Source: Evansella vedderi (GTDB lineage Bacteria; Bacillota; Bacilli; Bacillales; Salisediminibacteriaceae). From it: a DNA stretch of 64,000 nucleotides. The DNA is taken from NCBI RefSeq assembly GCF_030813435.1, contig NZ_JAUSUG010000004.1, positions 1 to 64,000 of the forward strand, in the 5' to 3' direction. This document shows positions 51,714 through 61,038 of this stretch, in pieces; position 1 is the stretch's first letter, and each line of letters starts with the position of its first letter. The notes below the pieces were generated by a model that was not told where the DNA came from, made no database searches, and was given only the letters and a program-made list of their open reading frames with translations. Both the position numbers and the translations under genes were made by a program.

Positions 51714-52715
51714 ATGTTAGTGGGTCATCGTACTTGGGAATTTAACAATAAACCAGTGATTACCTCCACAGGTACGGTTGGGGGACCGTTTGAAGCCAAG
51801 GGAAATATTCCAAATGATTTTGATACCCTTCATGAAGACATGTGGCTAGGGCAAGACTCCTTTGAAAAAGCTGAGAGGGTTATGTTTGAAGAAGCTTCCA
51901 TTAAAGCTATTGAAAAGGGTGGTTTGACGAAGGAAGATATTCAATTTATTTTTGCAGGAGATTTAGTAAACCAACTCACACCTATTACCTTTGCCTGCCG
52001 GACCCTTGGTGCACCATATTTCGGTTTATTTGGCGCCTGCTCCACTTCCATGGAAGGCCTTGCTTTAAGTGCCTATATCGTTAATTCAGGAGGTTCTACT
52101 TGCGTTCTAACAGGTTCCTCCAGCCACAATGCTAACATTGAAAAACAATTTCGTTACCCAACGGAGTATGGTGCCCAAAAACCACCAACAGCTCAATGGA
52201 CTGTCACTGCAGCAGGAACGGCTATTGTTCGCGATAAAGGGGAAGGCCCGTCTATTACCTCTGCAACTATTGGTCGGGTCGTGGATATGGGATTAAGTGA
52301 CCCATACAATATGGGAGGAGCGATGGCACCAGCTGCCGTGGATACTATAGAAGCTCATTTTCGTGATCGGGGTATCGATCCATCCTATTATGATGTTATC
52401 GTAACAGGAGACTTAGGGAAAATAGGGCAAACTATTGCTTACGATCTATTAGTAGAACATGGACTCTCCTTAGAAAAAGACCAATTTAGAGATTGTGGGC
52501 TTATTATTTATCGAGAAGATCAGCCCGTACTCGCTGGTGCTAGTGGATCGGGATGCTCTGCAGCTGTTACTTACGGTCATTTACTTAACCGTATGAAGCA
52601 AGGAGAGATAAATCGCATGCTTGTTGTTGCTACGGGAGCATTGCTTTCACCCCTTTCGTACCAACAAAAAGAAACCATACCTTGTATTGCCCATGCCGTT
52701 TCTATAGAAATGTAA
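51714..52715 (+). CDS. spoVAD: Stage V sporulation protein SpoVAD
   Basis: The 333-residue thiolase-fold protein binds dipicolinic acid for uptake into the forespore. FGACSTSMEGLALSAY holds the thiolase-like cysteine, TGSSSHN and VTGDLGKIGQ are further family motifs. GGGGAGG upstream lies inside the end of spoVAC, so translation is coupled. Normally SpoVAEb follows; it is absent here. Confidence 0.93.
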   Translation: MLVGHRTWEFNNKPVITSTGTVGGPFEAKGNIPNDFDTLHEDMWLGQDSFEKAERVMFEEASIKAIEKGGLTKEDIQFIFAGDLVNQLTPITFACRTLGAPYFGLFGACSTSMEGLALSAYIVNSGGSTCVLTGSSSHNANIEKQFRYPTEYGAQKPPTAQWTVTAAGTAIVRDKGEGPSITSATIGRVVDMGLSDPYNMGGAMAPAAVDTIEAHFRDRGIDPSYYDVIVTGDLGKIGQTIAYDLLVEHGLSLEKDQFRDCGLIIYREDQPVLAGASGSGCSAAVTYGHLLNRMKQGEINRMLVVATGALLSPLSYQQKETIPCIAHAVSIEM

Positions 52716-52757
52716 ATCTAAAGCATCCCACTTTCTAGTAAGAAAGGATGAAAACCT

Positions 52758-52964
52758 ATGACAGTAGCCTCACAGGTTAAGCAATGTGTTGCAAGCCTAA
52801 AAAATGTTGAAGCGACATTAAATAGTTTAGCTATTCGCTCTGAAAATGAACAAGCAGAAGAAGCTTTTCGAGATGCTTGCCAAACGACAAGAAGAGTATT
52901 AGCGGATATAGAAAAACGAGTTGGTGAACTTGAGTTTGAAGAACCACAGTATAAAGGATTTTAA
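52758..52964 (+). CDS. DUF1657 protein, second copy
   Basis: A 68-residue protein (SQVKQCVASLKNVEATLNSL, ending FEEPQYKGF) homologous to the protein at 50903, with the shared end EEPQYK. AGAAAGGATG lies upstream. It occupies the place between SpoVAD and DUF421 where SpoVAEb would be expected. Confidence 0.83.
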   Translation: MTVASQVKQCVASLKNVEATLNSLAIRSENEQAEEAFRDACQTTRRVLADIEKRVGELEFEEPQYKGF

Positions 52965-52982
52965 TTAGAATGGGGGGACATC

Positions 52983-53840
52983 ATGCCAGGTTGGTTTGAA
53001 GTTGTTATACGTTCAGCAGTAGCCCTTGTTATTTTATTACTCCTCTCAAAGGGGATTATTAGAAAACCTTTAGCACAAATGACCTATTTTGAATTTGTTT
53101 CAGCAATTGTTTTAGCTGCCATCCTTGCCATTGGTTCCATAAATTTGCAAGTTCCTATTGCCTATCCTATTATGGGGATCATTATTTGGGGTGCTGTTCC
53201 CTACTTGATGGAATGGCTGTCCATGAAAAGTCTTAGATTTCGAAATTTCCTCCATGGGCGTGGAATACCGGTCATTAAGGACGGGAAAATTCTAGAGGAT
53301 AACCTAAAAAAGCAGCGCTTGTCCTCTGACGAATTACTGAAAAGCTTACGCAGCAAAAACGTGTTTCAAGTTGCAGATGTGGAATTTGCTGTATTAGAAA
53401 CTAGTGGAGATATTAGTGTATTACCTAAAAAAGACTATCAACCCCTAACTCCAAAGGATTTAAATTTAAAGGTAGCTCCAATTAAGGAACCGGAAACAGT
53501 TATTATGGATGGAAAAGTGTTAGATGAACCTTTATCAACAATCGGTTACAACCGACAATGGTTAGAGGTGGAGTTGGAAAAAATCGGTGTAGCTATTGAA
53601 AATGTTTACTTAGGACAGGTTGATTCTTACGGACAACTTACGGTTGATTTATTTGATGACAAATTAAAGGTTCCCTCTCCACAGGAAAAGCCTTTGCTCC
53701 TTTCAACTATAAAGAAATGCCAGGCTGATTTAGAAGCCTTTGCCCTTGCCACTGATAATCAAGAGGCAAAGCAAATGTACGCGAAAAATGCAAAGGAAAT
53801 GGATAGAGTCTTAAAAAAGATCAGCCCCTATCTTCAATAA
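52983..53840 (+). CDS. DUF421 (YetF-like) membrane protein with C-terminal DUF1657-like tail
   Basis: The 285-residue protein has three N-terminal helices and the DUF421 features MTYFEFVSAIVLAAI and GRGIPVIKDGKILEDNLKK, with two cytoplasmic alpha/beta domains (RSKNVFQVADVEFAVLE, later VIMDGKVLDEPLSTIGYNRQW). The last 50 residues (KKCQADLEAFALATDNQEAKQMY) clearly match DUF1657. In spoVA2mob operons this gene increases spore heat resistance. GGGGGGA precedes the ATG. Confidence 0.85.
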   Translation: MPGWFEVVIRSAVALVILLLLSKGIIRKPLAQMTYFEFVSAIVLAAILAIGSINLQVPIAYPIMGIIIWGAVPYLMEWLSMKSLRFRNFLHGRGIPVIKDGKILEDNLKKQRLSSDELLKSLRSKNVFQVADVEFAVLETSGDISVLPKKDYQPLTPKDLNLKVAPIKEPETVIMDGKVLDEPLSTIGYNRQWLEVELEKIGVAIENVYLGQVDSYGQLTVDLFDDKLKVPSPQEKPLLLSTIKKCQADLEAFALATDNQEAKQMYAKNAKEMDRVLKKISPYLQ

Positions 53841-53892
53841 GGGGTTGATCTTTCTTAATGGCTGTTTTCAAAAAGGTATTATATCTCGACTC

Positions 53893-54122
53893 CGTTACAG
53901 GCGGACGCTTTCCGCGGGCAACGCTTCAGCCTCCTCACGAAAACCACCCTGCGAAGTCTTCAGCCGTTATGCCTGTCTCTTCCTCTACAAGCGTTGCTTC
54001 GCAGCACATGCGTCGAGACAACTCGTAGCACTCTTAACTGCGACGAGCAAATGAAGTGGCGCAGGAGCAAACTCTAGAAGCTATGCTCGTCGCTGGAGTC
54101 GCCGCCTTTCACTCCTTCGAGA
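53893..54122 (+). repeat. Dispersed Bacillaceae repeat B, long copy
   Basis: Starts GTTACAGGCGGACGCTTTCC and ends GGAGTCGCCGCCTTTCACTC, with about 110 bp of extra inner sequence (GCGACGAGCAAATGAAGTGG) compared with the copy at 29612. It separates the DUF421 and hutH genes, which converge. Confidence 0.75.
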
Positions 54123-54130
54123 TATGGATT

Positions 54131-55651
54131 CTACCTTGGTGCATGTATTCGAAGACTTTTTCCATTTTCTTTGTCCTCATTTATAAGCCAATCTTGCATT
54201 CGTTCTATGTCTTCTGAAAAGATTCGGTCTTTTTTTATGGAAGGGACTATTTCCCTTGCCTTCTCCCAATAATCTCGTGTCATAGATGCCATTTTATTAA
54301 TACCCCTATATTCCACAGCTTGCATAGCACAAATAAGTTCAATTGCTAGAACTCGTCTTGTGTTGGTTACTATTAGAGCTCCATGGCGTGCTGCTGTTGT
54401 TCCCATACTAACATGATCCTCTTGATTAGCTGAGGAAGGGATGGAGTCTACACTTGCAGGATGAGCTAGGGTTTTATTTTCTGAAACTAAAGAGGCAGCA
54501 ACGTACTGCATAATCATGGCACCTGACTCTATTCCAGGTTTCGCACTAAGAAATGGAGGGAGATCATTAAGCTGCGGATTCACCAGCCTTTCTATTCTCC
54601 TTTCTGATATATTAGCCAACTCAGCAATGGCAATACTTAAGAAGTCCATGGCGAGGGCAATGGGCTGTCCGTGAAAATTTCCACCGGACAATATTTTTGC
54701 CCCTTGTTCAAAAATAAGGGGGTTATCAGTAGCAGCATTCATTTCAATTTCTAATTTGTCTTTTACATAGGACAAAGTTTGCTTCGTTGCACCGTGTACT
54801 TGGGGAATACAACGAATAGAATAGGCGTCCTGCACCCTTATTTCCCCTTGCCTCGATGTAAGCTTACTAGCCTTTAAAATTTCTCTAATGTTCCTTGCCA
54901 CGTCTATTTGCTCCTGATGTCCTCTTGCAAGGTGAATAGCTTCATCAAAGGCATCGATAATACCATTTAGACCTTCGATAGTCATAGCAGCTATCATTTC
55001 GCTTTGATCCGCCAGCCTCTCTGCCTCTAAATAGGCTAATGCCCCTATGGCAGTCATTGCTTGCGTTCCATTAATTAGGGCGAGCCCTTCCTTAGCATGA
55101 AGCTTGATTGGCTTTAAACCTACTTTCTTTAAAATTTCTGCCGTTTTCCTTTTTTCCCCTCCATAAAAAACGGTCCCCTTTCCTATTAAAGCCAGTGCCA
55201 GATGGGATAATGGAGCTAAGTCCCCACTTGCACCTAGGGAGCCCTGAGATGGTATAACAGGGTGAATCCTTTCATTTATAAAAGAAATTAACTGCTCAAT
55301 TAACTGTGGCCCTACACCAGAAAATCCTTTCATTAACGTGTTTGCCCTTAGGACAAGCATTGCCCTTGATACTTCTTCTTTTAGCGGCTCACCAACTCCG
55401 CAAGCATGGGAGTAAATTAAGTTTTCTTGTAATGTTTCCACATCCTCGTTATTAATTTTTACATCGCTTAATTTACCGAAACCAGTATTAACACCATAAA
55501 CTATTTTTCCATGATGGATAATAGTATTCACTGCTTCCCTTGTTTCTTCTACCAATTTCATTGCTTTGTCACAAGGTTTGACTTTCTCCCCCTTTAAAAC
55601 AACTTGTTCTAACTCATTTAAAGTTAAAGTATTCCCTGTTAAAATGACCAT
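54131..55651 (-). CDS. hutH: Histidine ammonia-lyase HutH
   Basis: The 506-residue enzyme deaminates L-histidine to urocanate, the first step of histidine use. The MIO-forming triad is in [39 protein letters not shown] and [13 protein letters not shown] are further family motifs. ATG 55651 follows GGGAGGGAG. No hutU, hutI, hutG or hutP is visible in the window. A promoter (TTGACA at 55848-55853, TATTAT at 55824-55829 on the minus strand) and a leader with terminator precede it, so attenuation control is likely. Confidence 0.93.
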   Translation of the reverse strand: MVILTGNTLTLNELEQVVLKGEKVKPCDKAMKLVEETREAVNTIIHHGKIVYGVNTGFGKLSDVKINNEDVETLQENLIYSHACGVGEPLKEEVSRAMLVLRANTLMKGFSGVGPQLIEQLISFINERIHPVIPSQGSLGASGDLAPLSHLALALIGKGTVFYGGEKRKTAEILKKVGLKPIKLHAKEGLALINGTQAMTAIGALAYLEAERLADQSEMIAAMTIEGLNGIIDAFDEAIHLARGHQEQIDVARNIREILKASKLTSRQGEIRVQDAYSIRCIPQVHGATKQTLSYVKDKLEIEMNAATDNPLIFEQGAKILSGGNFHGQPIALAMDFLSIAIAELANISERRIERLVNPQLNDLPPFLSAKPGIESGAMIMQYVAASLVSENKTLAHPASVDSIPSSANQEDHVSMGTTAARHGALIVTNTRRVLAIELICAMQAVEYRGINKMASMTRDYWEKAREIVPSIKKDRIFSEDIERMQDWLINEDKENGKSLRIHAPR

Positions 55652-55694
55652 GGAACTCCCTCCCACCTTTCTTCTTTTATTGTGATAAAGCAAT

Positions 55695-55786
55695 AAAAAA
55701 GCAGTGAAGTGAAATCCTTAAACGGATTTCTCTTCACTGCTCGGTTCCTCTTTTTTAAAATGTTGATGTTGTTTGGTAAAAAGCAT
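55695..55786 (-). promoter_or_regulatory. hutH leader: His-containing leader peptide and terminator
   Basis: A 22-codon frame (55718-55786) with AGGTGGGG upstream contains KQHQHF (two His codons). It runs into a strong hairpin (stems 55701-55717 and 55724-55740, GCAGTGAAG...CTTCACTGC) followed by six T (55695-55700). Its TAA stop lies exactly in the hairpin loop. A ribosome translating the leader to its end would cover the 5' arm. B. subtilis uses HutP binding to NAG-rich RNA at a similar terminator; NAG triplets (GAG, CAG, AAG, GAG) also occur here, so that alternative stays open. Confidence 0.6.
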
Positions 55787-55873
55787 ATGCCCCACCTTTT
55801 CCAAGACTTCCCCTTATTCTTTCATAATATTCAAAAAACAACATTGCTGTCAACCTAAATTATTCAACTTACC

Positions 55874-56200
55874 TTAACGTTCATTTACATGTTCTAAGTA
55901 CCATCTTTCGTGAAAGGAGCCTCTCCGCTCTGCTTTATCCTCTCGAATATTGTCTAGCTCCTCCTTTGAAAATCCGTGATACTCTCCTAAACAATATATT
56001 AGCTCTAATAAGTCTGCCAGCTCTTCCACTGCTTGTTCTGCATTGCCTGCTTCTAAATATTCTGCCAGTTCTTCTTTTAACTTTACTTTTCCCTCCCTTT
56101 CAAATTCAGCTGCCTCTAGTCTCCTAACTGAACACTTCGTTCCATTTCTCCGTATTATTTCTGGAATCCGATCCCTTACCAGCTTGTTATACACAGGCAT
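55874..56200 (-). CDS. MazG-like nucleotide pyrophosphohydrolase
   Basis: The 108-residue protein has the all-alpha NTP-PPase pattern: YNKLVRDRIPEIIRRNG at the N-terminus, the metal site LKEELAEYLEAG (E-x2-E) and EELADLLELIYCLGEYHG (E-x3-D). Members hydrolyse non-canonical or excess NTPs. The start ATG 56200 lies six bases after AGGGGTG; the ATG at 56209 is part of that site. The gene lies alone upstream of hutH. Confidence 0.83.
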   Translation of the reverse strand: MPVYNKLVRDRIPEIIRRNGTKCSVRRLEAAEFEREGKVKLKEELAEYLEAGNAEQAVEELADLLELIYCLGEYHGFSKEELDNIREDKAERRGSFHERWYLEHVNER

Positions 56201-56336
56201 TTCCATCACCCCTTAAAGGCATTAGACAGTGTTTTTAAACAATTTCAGGAAACAAACGGAAAAATCCTTCTAAAACTTAAAAAAATTTATAAAAGAAGGC
56301 GACATTTAGGGGAAGGTGCTATTGTGGAAAGAAAAA

Positions 56337-56475
56337 AAGCCCTTACCGGTTTCATAGAAATGGTTATGAAACCGGTAAGGGCTGATGAATTTGATTTATC
56401 TGTTTCATAAAGACGCTATGGAACAGGTAAAGACTGTTGATTTTCACTTACCTGTCTCATGACGACCGCTATGAA
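56337..56475. repeat. Hairpins with (A)TGAAAC-GGTAA arms, terminator of the 119-codon gene
   Basis: AGCCCTTACCGGTTTCAT/ATGAAACCGGTAAGGGCT (56338-56383) is a perfect 18-bp stem followed by a T run on the minus strand. Next to it are looser copies: CTGTTTCATAA...ATGGAACAGGTAA and TTACCTGTCTCAT...ATGAAACAG. These arms match the tandem repeats at 22171-22370. Confidence 0.65.
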
Positions 56476-56482
56476 ACAGATA

Positions 56483-56842
56483 CTACTGGGGAAGGATCGT
56501 ATAAATTGCCTTTTCCGTTTCGACTCTAATACCATTTTCCCTGTCTTGAGTAGCAAAGTCATCATAAATTGGTATCTCATAGACACTTTGAGGCAATTCC
56601 TGTTGTCCACGGTCCGTATGAATTTGTCCTTCCCCATGGAGTATAATCTCTTGGTTTGCCAAATAATCATCTTCATCGTGTCTTTCAATATCCCTAACGG
56701 AAACATCATTTAATACTAGCTTTACTTCATCTCTATCGATAATTTCTTCTTTTCCAGTGGAAAATTCGCTTTTATAAATCATTAATGTTTGTCCCTTTTG
56801 TCTTTCCAGCCATTCTGTTAATTCGAAAATTGGGTGTACCAT
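56483..56842 (-). CDS. Hypothetical protein of 119 residues
   Basis: A soluble, acidic, mostly beta protein (KGQTLMIYKSEFSTGKEEI, DEVKLVLNDVSVRDIERHDED, YDDFATQDRENGIRVETEKA). I do not recognise a family. GGAGGTC lies before the ATG and a strong terminator after the stop, so the gene is real and monocistronic. Gene 56416-56709 in another frame is only its shadow. Confidence 0.65.
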   Translation of the reverse strand: MVHPIFELTEWLERQKGQTLMIYKSEFSTGKEEIIDRDEVKLVLNDVSVRDIERHDEDDYLANQEIILHGEGQIHTDRGQQELPQSVYEIPIYDDFATQDRENGIRVETEKAIYTILPQ

Positions 56843-57066
56843 CCATCAAGACCTCCTACACTATTTCATAGGAGTACTATTCCCTTTTATGTCATATTTC
56901 ATCCTCTATAGAAAGTCTTTATCCCCCTTTCTTGTTTAAGACTGAACAAACGAAGTTTTATAATATTTCAAAAATAAAGTTTTTTGTGTTATATTACATT
57001 CATTCATGCTTTTTTCATGTTAGCATTCGTCACATACTACTTTTTCAACACAAGGAGAATTGGAAT

Positions 57067-58056
57067 ATGGAACAAATACTAGAAATTGCTTACGCTAACC
57101 TACTTTCCCCAATGATTTTATTCTTTCTATTGGGAATTATCGCTGTCCTAGTAAACTCCGACCTAAAGGTTCCGACAGCGTTTTATAATGGGTATACGAT
57201 GATCATTCTTTTCACCATTGGTATTAAAGGGGGAGTGGAGTTAAGGAATGTTTCCCTTGTTGAAATGGTCCCTACGATTATTGCGGCCATATTCTTAAGT
57301 TTAATCATGCTATTTATCTCCCATTTCATCCTTTATAAAGTATTTAAGTATTCCTTTGCTGATGCTGTTGCTATTGCTGCCCACTACGGTTCCGTTAGTG
57401 CCGTAACTTTCATAGCTGGACTTGCCTTTCTTGACAAAATTGGTGTCACGTATGAGTCTTACATGTCCGCTGTACTTGTCATTATGGAAGGTCCTGCGAT
57501 TATTGTAGGGATTATTATGTACAAGCTGCACGTCCAAAGCAAGGGGGAGCAAATAACAAATCCGGATGCGAAGCTTGGGCATGTCATTAAGGAAGCTTTC
57601 TTTGGAAAAAGTATTTTCCTATTGTTAGGTGGGATATTTATTGGGTTAGTTGCCCATACAGACGGACTCACGCTAATTCAACCATTATTCGGAGACTTGT
57701 TCTATGGAATACTATGTATCTTCCTACTTCATATGGGGATGATTGCTACATTAAGTATGGTAAAAATGAAAAATGTAAAACCAGTTTCCTTCTTATTTGC
57801 TATTATTTTACCTATTATTGGTGGGATATTGGGAGTAGTAACTGGATCTATCGTTGGTCTATCTGTCGGCGGGACAACCATACTGGCTGTGTTAAGCGGC
57901 AGTGCTTCTTATATTGCGGCACCAGCAGCCATCAGCCAAGCCATCCCTAAAGCCAATTCTGGATTATCATTAGGATCTGCTTTAGGAATTACATTACCTT
58001 TTAACTTAATTGTAGGTATACCTTTTTATTATTGGTTAGCCACATTATTGGGCTAA
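57067..58056 (+). CDS. SbtA-like sodium-dependent bicarbonate permease
   Basis: The 329-residue protein has ten predicted helices in two related halves and family segments SPMILFFLLGIIAVLVNSDL, ILFTIGIKGGVEL, AAHYGSVSAVTFIAGLAFLD, VIMEGPAIIVGI and the final GSALGITLPFNLIVGIPFYY. SbtA in cyanobacteria imports bicarbonate with Na+; the role in Bacillaceae is inferred. The ATG 57067 follows CAAGGAGAA; an upstream in-frame start at 56932 has no ribosome site. No P-II-like SbtB gene is next to it. Confidence 0.85.
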   Translation: MEQILEIAYANLLSPMILFFLLGIIAVLVNSDLKVPTAFYNGYTMIILFTIGIKGGVELRNVSLVEMVPTIIAAIFLSLIMLFISHFILYKVFKYSFADAVAIAAHYGSVSAVTFIAGLAFLDKIGVTYESYMSAVLVIMEGPAIIVGIIMYKLHVQSKGEQITNPDAKLGHVIKEAFFGKSIFLLLGGIFIGLVAHTDGLTLIQPLFGDLFYGILCIFLLHMGMIATLSMVKMKNVKPVSFLFAIILPIIGGILGVVTGSIVGLSVGGTTILAVLSGSASYIAAPAAISQAIPKANSGLSLGSALGITLPFNLIVGIPFYYWLATLLG

Positions 58057-58057
58057 A

Positions 58058-58109
58058 AAGAAAGGCTGATAAGTCAGGTAGGTCATTACCTTACTCATCA
58101 GCCTTCTTT
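58058..58109 (+). terminator. Terminator of sbtA-like gene
   Basis: Stem AAGAAAGGCTGAT-AGT/ACTCATCAGCCTTCTT followed by TATTTT. Confidence 0.72.
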
Positions 58110-58132
58110 ATTTTAGAATTGCGATTACTCGA

Positions 58133-58313
58133 CGCAAACTACTCGAGGAAGCGTCTCAGGCTCCGCTTGTGGGCAACGGCGTAAAATCACCGTCCTGGTT
58201 CCCCATGGGCAACGCTTCAAATAGCGTCTGTAGTAATTTGCGTCGAGATAACTCGTAGCTGATTCATGTAGCATCGCTCGTAGCTGGAGTCGCCGCCTTT
58301 CCCTTCTCCAAGC
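58133..58313 (+). repeat. Dispersed Bacillaceae repeat B, diverged copy
   Basis: Contains GGGCAACGCTTCAAATAGCG and GGAGTCGCCGCCTTTCCCTT as in other copies, with an inner inverted repeat ACTCGACGCAAACTAC...GTAATTTGCGTCGAG. Confidence 0.65.
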
Positions 58314-58347
58314 TTTATAAAAATTTGCGAAAACAGTCTAATTTTTA

Positions 58348-59010
58348 TTATTGTTTTTCTAGAATTTTTTCTAAATGTCCCCGAAGCATACTTCGCCAGC
58401 TTGCTGCTAGTTCTTCCACAGCTAATAACTCTTCAATAACTTTTTCATTATATCTGTCATGATGAAAGTTATTGTTAACAAAGGAGACCGAATAATCTGT
58501 GCAACGTTTTAAAAAATGAAGTGGGGTAGTTACGGATACTGTCCCTTCCTTTAGGACTCTAAAATAAAAACCAGTATAACTCTTATCTATTACACATTGA
58601 GGGGTATCCTCATTTCCTAAACGTTTGGCTAGCTTATGACAAGGAATTCGTGGCTGACTTACCTGTATAACGGCTTGACCCCATTGAAATACATCACCTA
58701 TATGAACATTATTTTCTTCCAATCCTTTTAAAGTTAAGTTTTCACCAAAGGCTCCTAAAGGAAGCTTATTCCCTAATTCTTGCTCCCAAAAGGGGTAGTG
58801 CTCGTAAGGATATGCACAAACAGCTTTATCTAGCCCACCGTGATTCTTCTTATCAGCCTGTTCATCACCTTCAAGGTTTAACTTGCTTAAAAAAATTTCT
58901 CCATCTACAGAAGTCTTATTAATGGAAGTAATAACTGTTTTACCTAGTCCTACTAAAGGTTGTGGTTGTCCAATATTAACTGAAATTAAGTTGGCCTTTA
59001 GTCGTTTCAA
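58348..59010 (-). CDS. MOSC domain protein (YiiM/YflK-like)
   Basis: The 220-residue protein has the MOSC core: KLNLEGDEQADKKNHGGLDKAVCAYPYEHY, FGENLTLKGL and the conserved cysteine in QPRIPCHKLAKR, followed by a 3-alpha tail. YiiM-type MOSC proteins use a molybdenum cofactor to reduce N-hydroxylated compounds such as 6-hydroxylaminopurine. AAGGAAGTG precedes the ATG. Confidence 0.87.
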   Translation of the reverse strand: MKRLKANLISVNIGQPQPLVGLGKTVITSINKTSVDGEIFLSKLNLEGDEQADKKNHGGLDKAVCAYPYEHYPFWEQELGNKLPLGAFGENLTLKGLEENNVHIGDVFQWGQAVIQVSQPRIPCHKLAKRLGNEDTPQCVIDKSYTGFYFRVLKEGTVSVTTPLHFLKRCTDYSVSFVNNNFHHDRYNEKVIEELLAVEELAASWRSMLRGHLEKILEKQ

Positions 59011-59125
59011 ACCGCTTCACTTCCTTTCTTTTTCGGTAATGGATAAAATCACTATTTCTATACTATTGTTCGATTTTCTCAAAACCTTTTTGAGGGTAAA
59101 TCGCTTTATATTTAATAAATCATGC

Positions 59126-60301
59126 TTATTGATATTCTTCTACTGCCTTTTTTCCTAAGGCCATCATCGTTAAGTCATCGGATGGAGGGTTGTGTAATCC
59201 CGCCCTTACATCACGATAATAACGTTCAAAAGCTTTACTTCTATGTAAGCTTTGTCCTCCTACAATTCTCATTGCTAAATCAACAACTTCAATTGCAGTA
59301 TTAGTTCCTACCGTTTTCACCGCTGCAAGTTCAGCCCCTAATGTATTCCGTTTTTCTGGATACTCATCCCAAATAGAAGCTACATGATACATAAAATGCC
59401 TAGCTTTCATTAATCCCAAATCCATTGTCGCTATTTTCCTGCGAACTTCAGGAACCTCTGAAATAGGATGGGGCAAGGTGTTCGGTTGATAACTCTTTGC
59501 AAACTCAATAGCATCGTTTCTTGCTGCAAGGGCAATTCCGAGATAACATGCCGGTATGTGCAGTAGCCACCCTTGTGGTGTCCTTCCATGTCCTGGGTCC
59601 TTCGTAGCCACTAATGCACTTGAGGGTACTTGAAGATTCGTCAAGATTAAATCATCACTTCTTGTAGCTCTCATCCCTAATGTGTCCCATGTTTCTTCAA
59701 AGTGAATCCCAGGTGTTTCCCTTTGTAACAAAAATTCACCGAAAAATTCCGTTTCTCCATCATGAGCTGTAGCAGTGATAATGATCCAATCTAACACTGG
59801 CGCTAATGAGGTGAACGTTTTTTTCCCGTTAATGAGCCACCCATCCTTATTTTTAACTGCTGTTGTCTCTGGCTTTCCTCCACGGGCTGGACTGCCAGTA
59901 CTTGGCTCCGTAGCAGCAGTATTAATGATTTTATGCTCATCCACCACACTATTAGCCACCTTCTGAAAGACAGCTTCCTCCCACTTTTTAGTATCCCTTA
60001 ACTGCATAATTGTGCCATTATGCCAACCAAGGGATAAAGCAGTTGCTGCATCCCCCTTAGCAATCGTTTCCTGTATAAGCAAAAACTCATACAAATTAAT
60101 TTCTTCCCCGCCATATTTTTGAGGGACCGTTAAAGCGGTTAACCCATTGTTTTTTAGGTCGTGGAAGTTCTCTATAGGGAATAAAGCATCTTGATCATAT
60201 ACAGCGGCTCTTCCTTGAAAACTTTTAACCAAATCATTAGCTTTGTTCCAAAGTCGTTCTTGTTTCTCCGTTTTGATAAAACTTAATGTATTAGGATCCA
60301 C
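59126..60301 (-). CDS. Acyl-CoA dehydrogenase family flavoprotein (YdbM-like)
   Basis: The 391-residue FAD enzyme has the family layout: N-terminal helical domain with LTVPQKYGGEEINLYEFLLIQE, middle beta domain with INTAATEPSTGSPARGG and GKKTFTSLAP, and C-terminal helices ending VVDLAMRIVGGQSLHRSKAFERYYRDVRAG. It is close to B. subtilis YdbM and to DszC/SfnC-like enzymes, so oxidation of a sulfur compound or small acyl thioester is possible. AAGGAGAAG precedes the ATG. It stands alone. Confidence 0.83.
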   Translation of the reverse strand: MDPNTLSFIKTEKQERLWNKANDLVKSFQGRAAVYDQDALFPIENFHDLKNNGLTALTVPQKYGGEEINLYEFLLIQETIAKGDAATALSLGWHNGTIMQLRDTKKWEEAVFQKVANSVVDEHKIINTAATEPSTGSPARGGKPETTAVKNKDGWLINGKKTFTSLAPVLDWIIITATAHDGETEFFGEFLLQRETPGIHFEETWDTLGMRATRSDDLILTNLQVPSSALVATKDPGHGRTPQGWLLHIPACYLGIALAARNDAIEFAKSYQPNTLPHPISEVPEVRRKIATMDLGLMKARHFMYHVASIWDEYPEKRNTLGAELAAVKTVGTNTAIEVVDLAMRIVGGQSLHRSKAFERYYRDVRAGLHNPPSDDLTMMALGKKAVEEYQ

Positions 60302-61038
60302 AGCATTTCTTCTCCTTTATCTGTTTATCTTTAACAATACTTTATCATTTTTATTTTCATAACTGTAATTAGTTGCTTTATGGCTTTGTTATAAAATAAA
60401 TAACTAATTTTATTTTTCCTAAGTCTTGTAACCATACTTCTTTATTTTTTCGACATATTATACATTACCCCTCTATAAGAGAGGGTTACGGGCATTCCAC
60501 TGACTCCTCCGAGAGCAAGCTATAGGCATGTGCCTTCAACTTGTTCTGTTTTGTGTTGCTCGTAAAAAAATCGGTGGTGCTTACCCATAGCAACTAGCGA
60601 TTCCCTTCCCGTGAATAGGTGTCCCAAAAGGGCTCATTACCTTATGGGACACCTTCTCTATTTTTTATTCAATTCACCAAAATTCACATATAATTTGTCG
60701 ATAAATATGCTACTATATTAAAGGTCAAAATACTTTTCATAGCAGTAGTTTTAGTTTAACATCCAATAATTTTGTTTTTTTGACAGGAAAAAACATCCAC
60801 TAGTTAATACGGTTCTTTTTTTCTATTATAAATATTATGTTTTAAAGAAAAAATAAAACTGGAATTTGACTAATAAACAACATTTCTTTTATAAATCTAC
60901 AAAATCTTTTCCCAGGAAATGATGAATCTTCTCATATTTTCCCAATATTTTTATTCAAGAGAACCCCAATAAATCGACAGGAAAAGTAGAATGACTAATA
61001 AGAGAGATAAACTCAATCAGATGTTGGAGGAATGCTTC
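60302..61038. other. Long intergenic region upstream of mreBH
   Basis: No supported gene in 737 bp. It contains CCCTCT-ATAA-GAGAGGG (about 60470-60486), a GC-richer block (60490-60610) and a hairpin GGTGTCCC/GGGACACC (60618-60653) with a following TATTTTTT that works as plus-strand terminator. The A/T-rich last 350 bp should hold the mreBH promoter. A minus-strand stretch in the 60500-60600 block reads as protein-like but has a stop and no start signal. Confidence 0.5.

Noticed and set aside
55695-55853. hutH leader as a T-box
   Set aside because: No AGGGTGGTACCGCG-type T-box sequence or Stem I motifs are present.
56416-56709. 97-codon minus-strand frame overlapping the 119-codon gene
   Set aside because: It shares most of its length with the better-supported frame at 56483-56842, has no good ribosome site and runs through a terminator.
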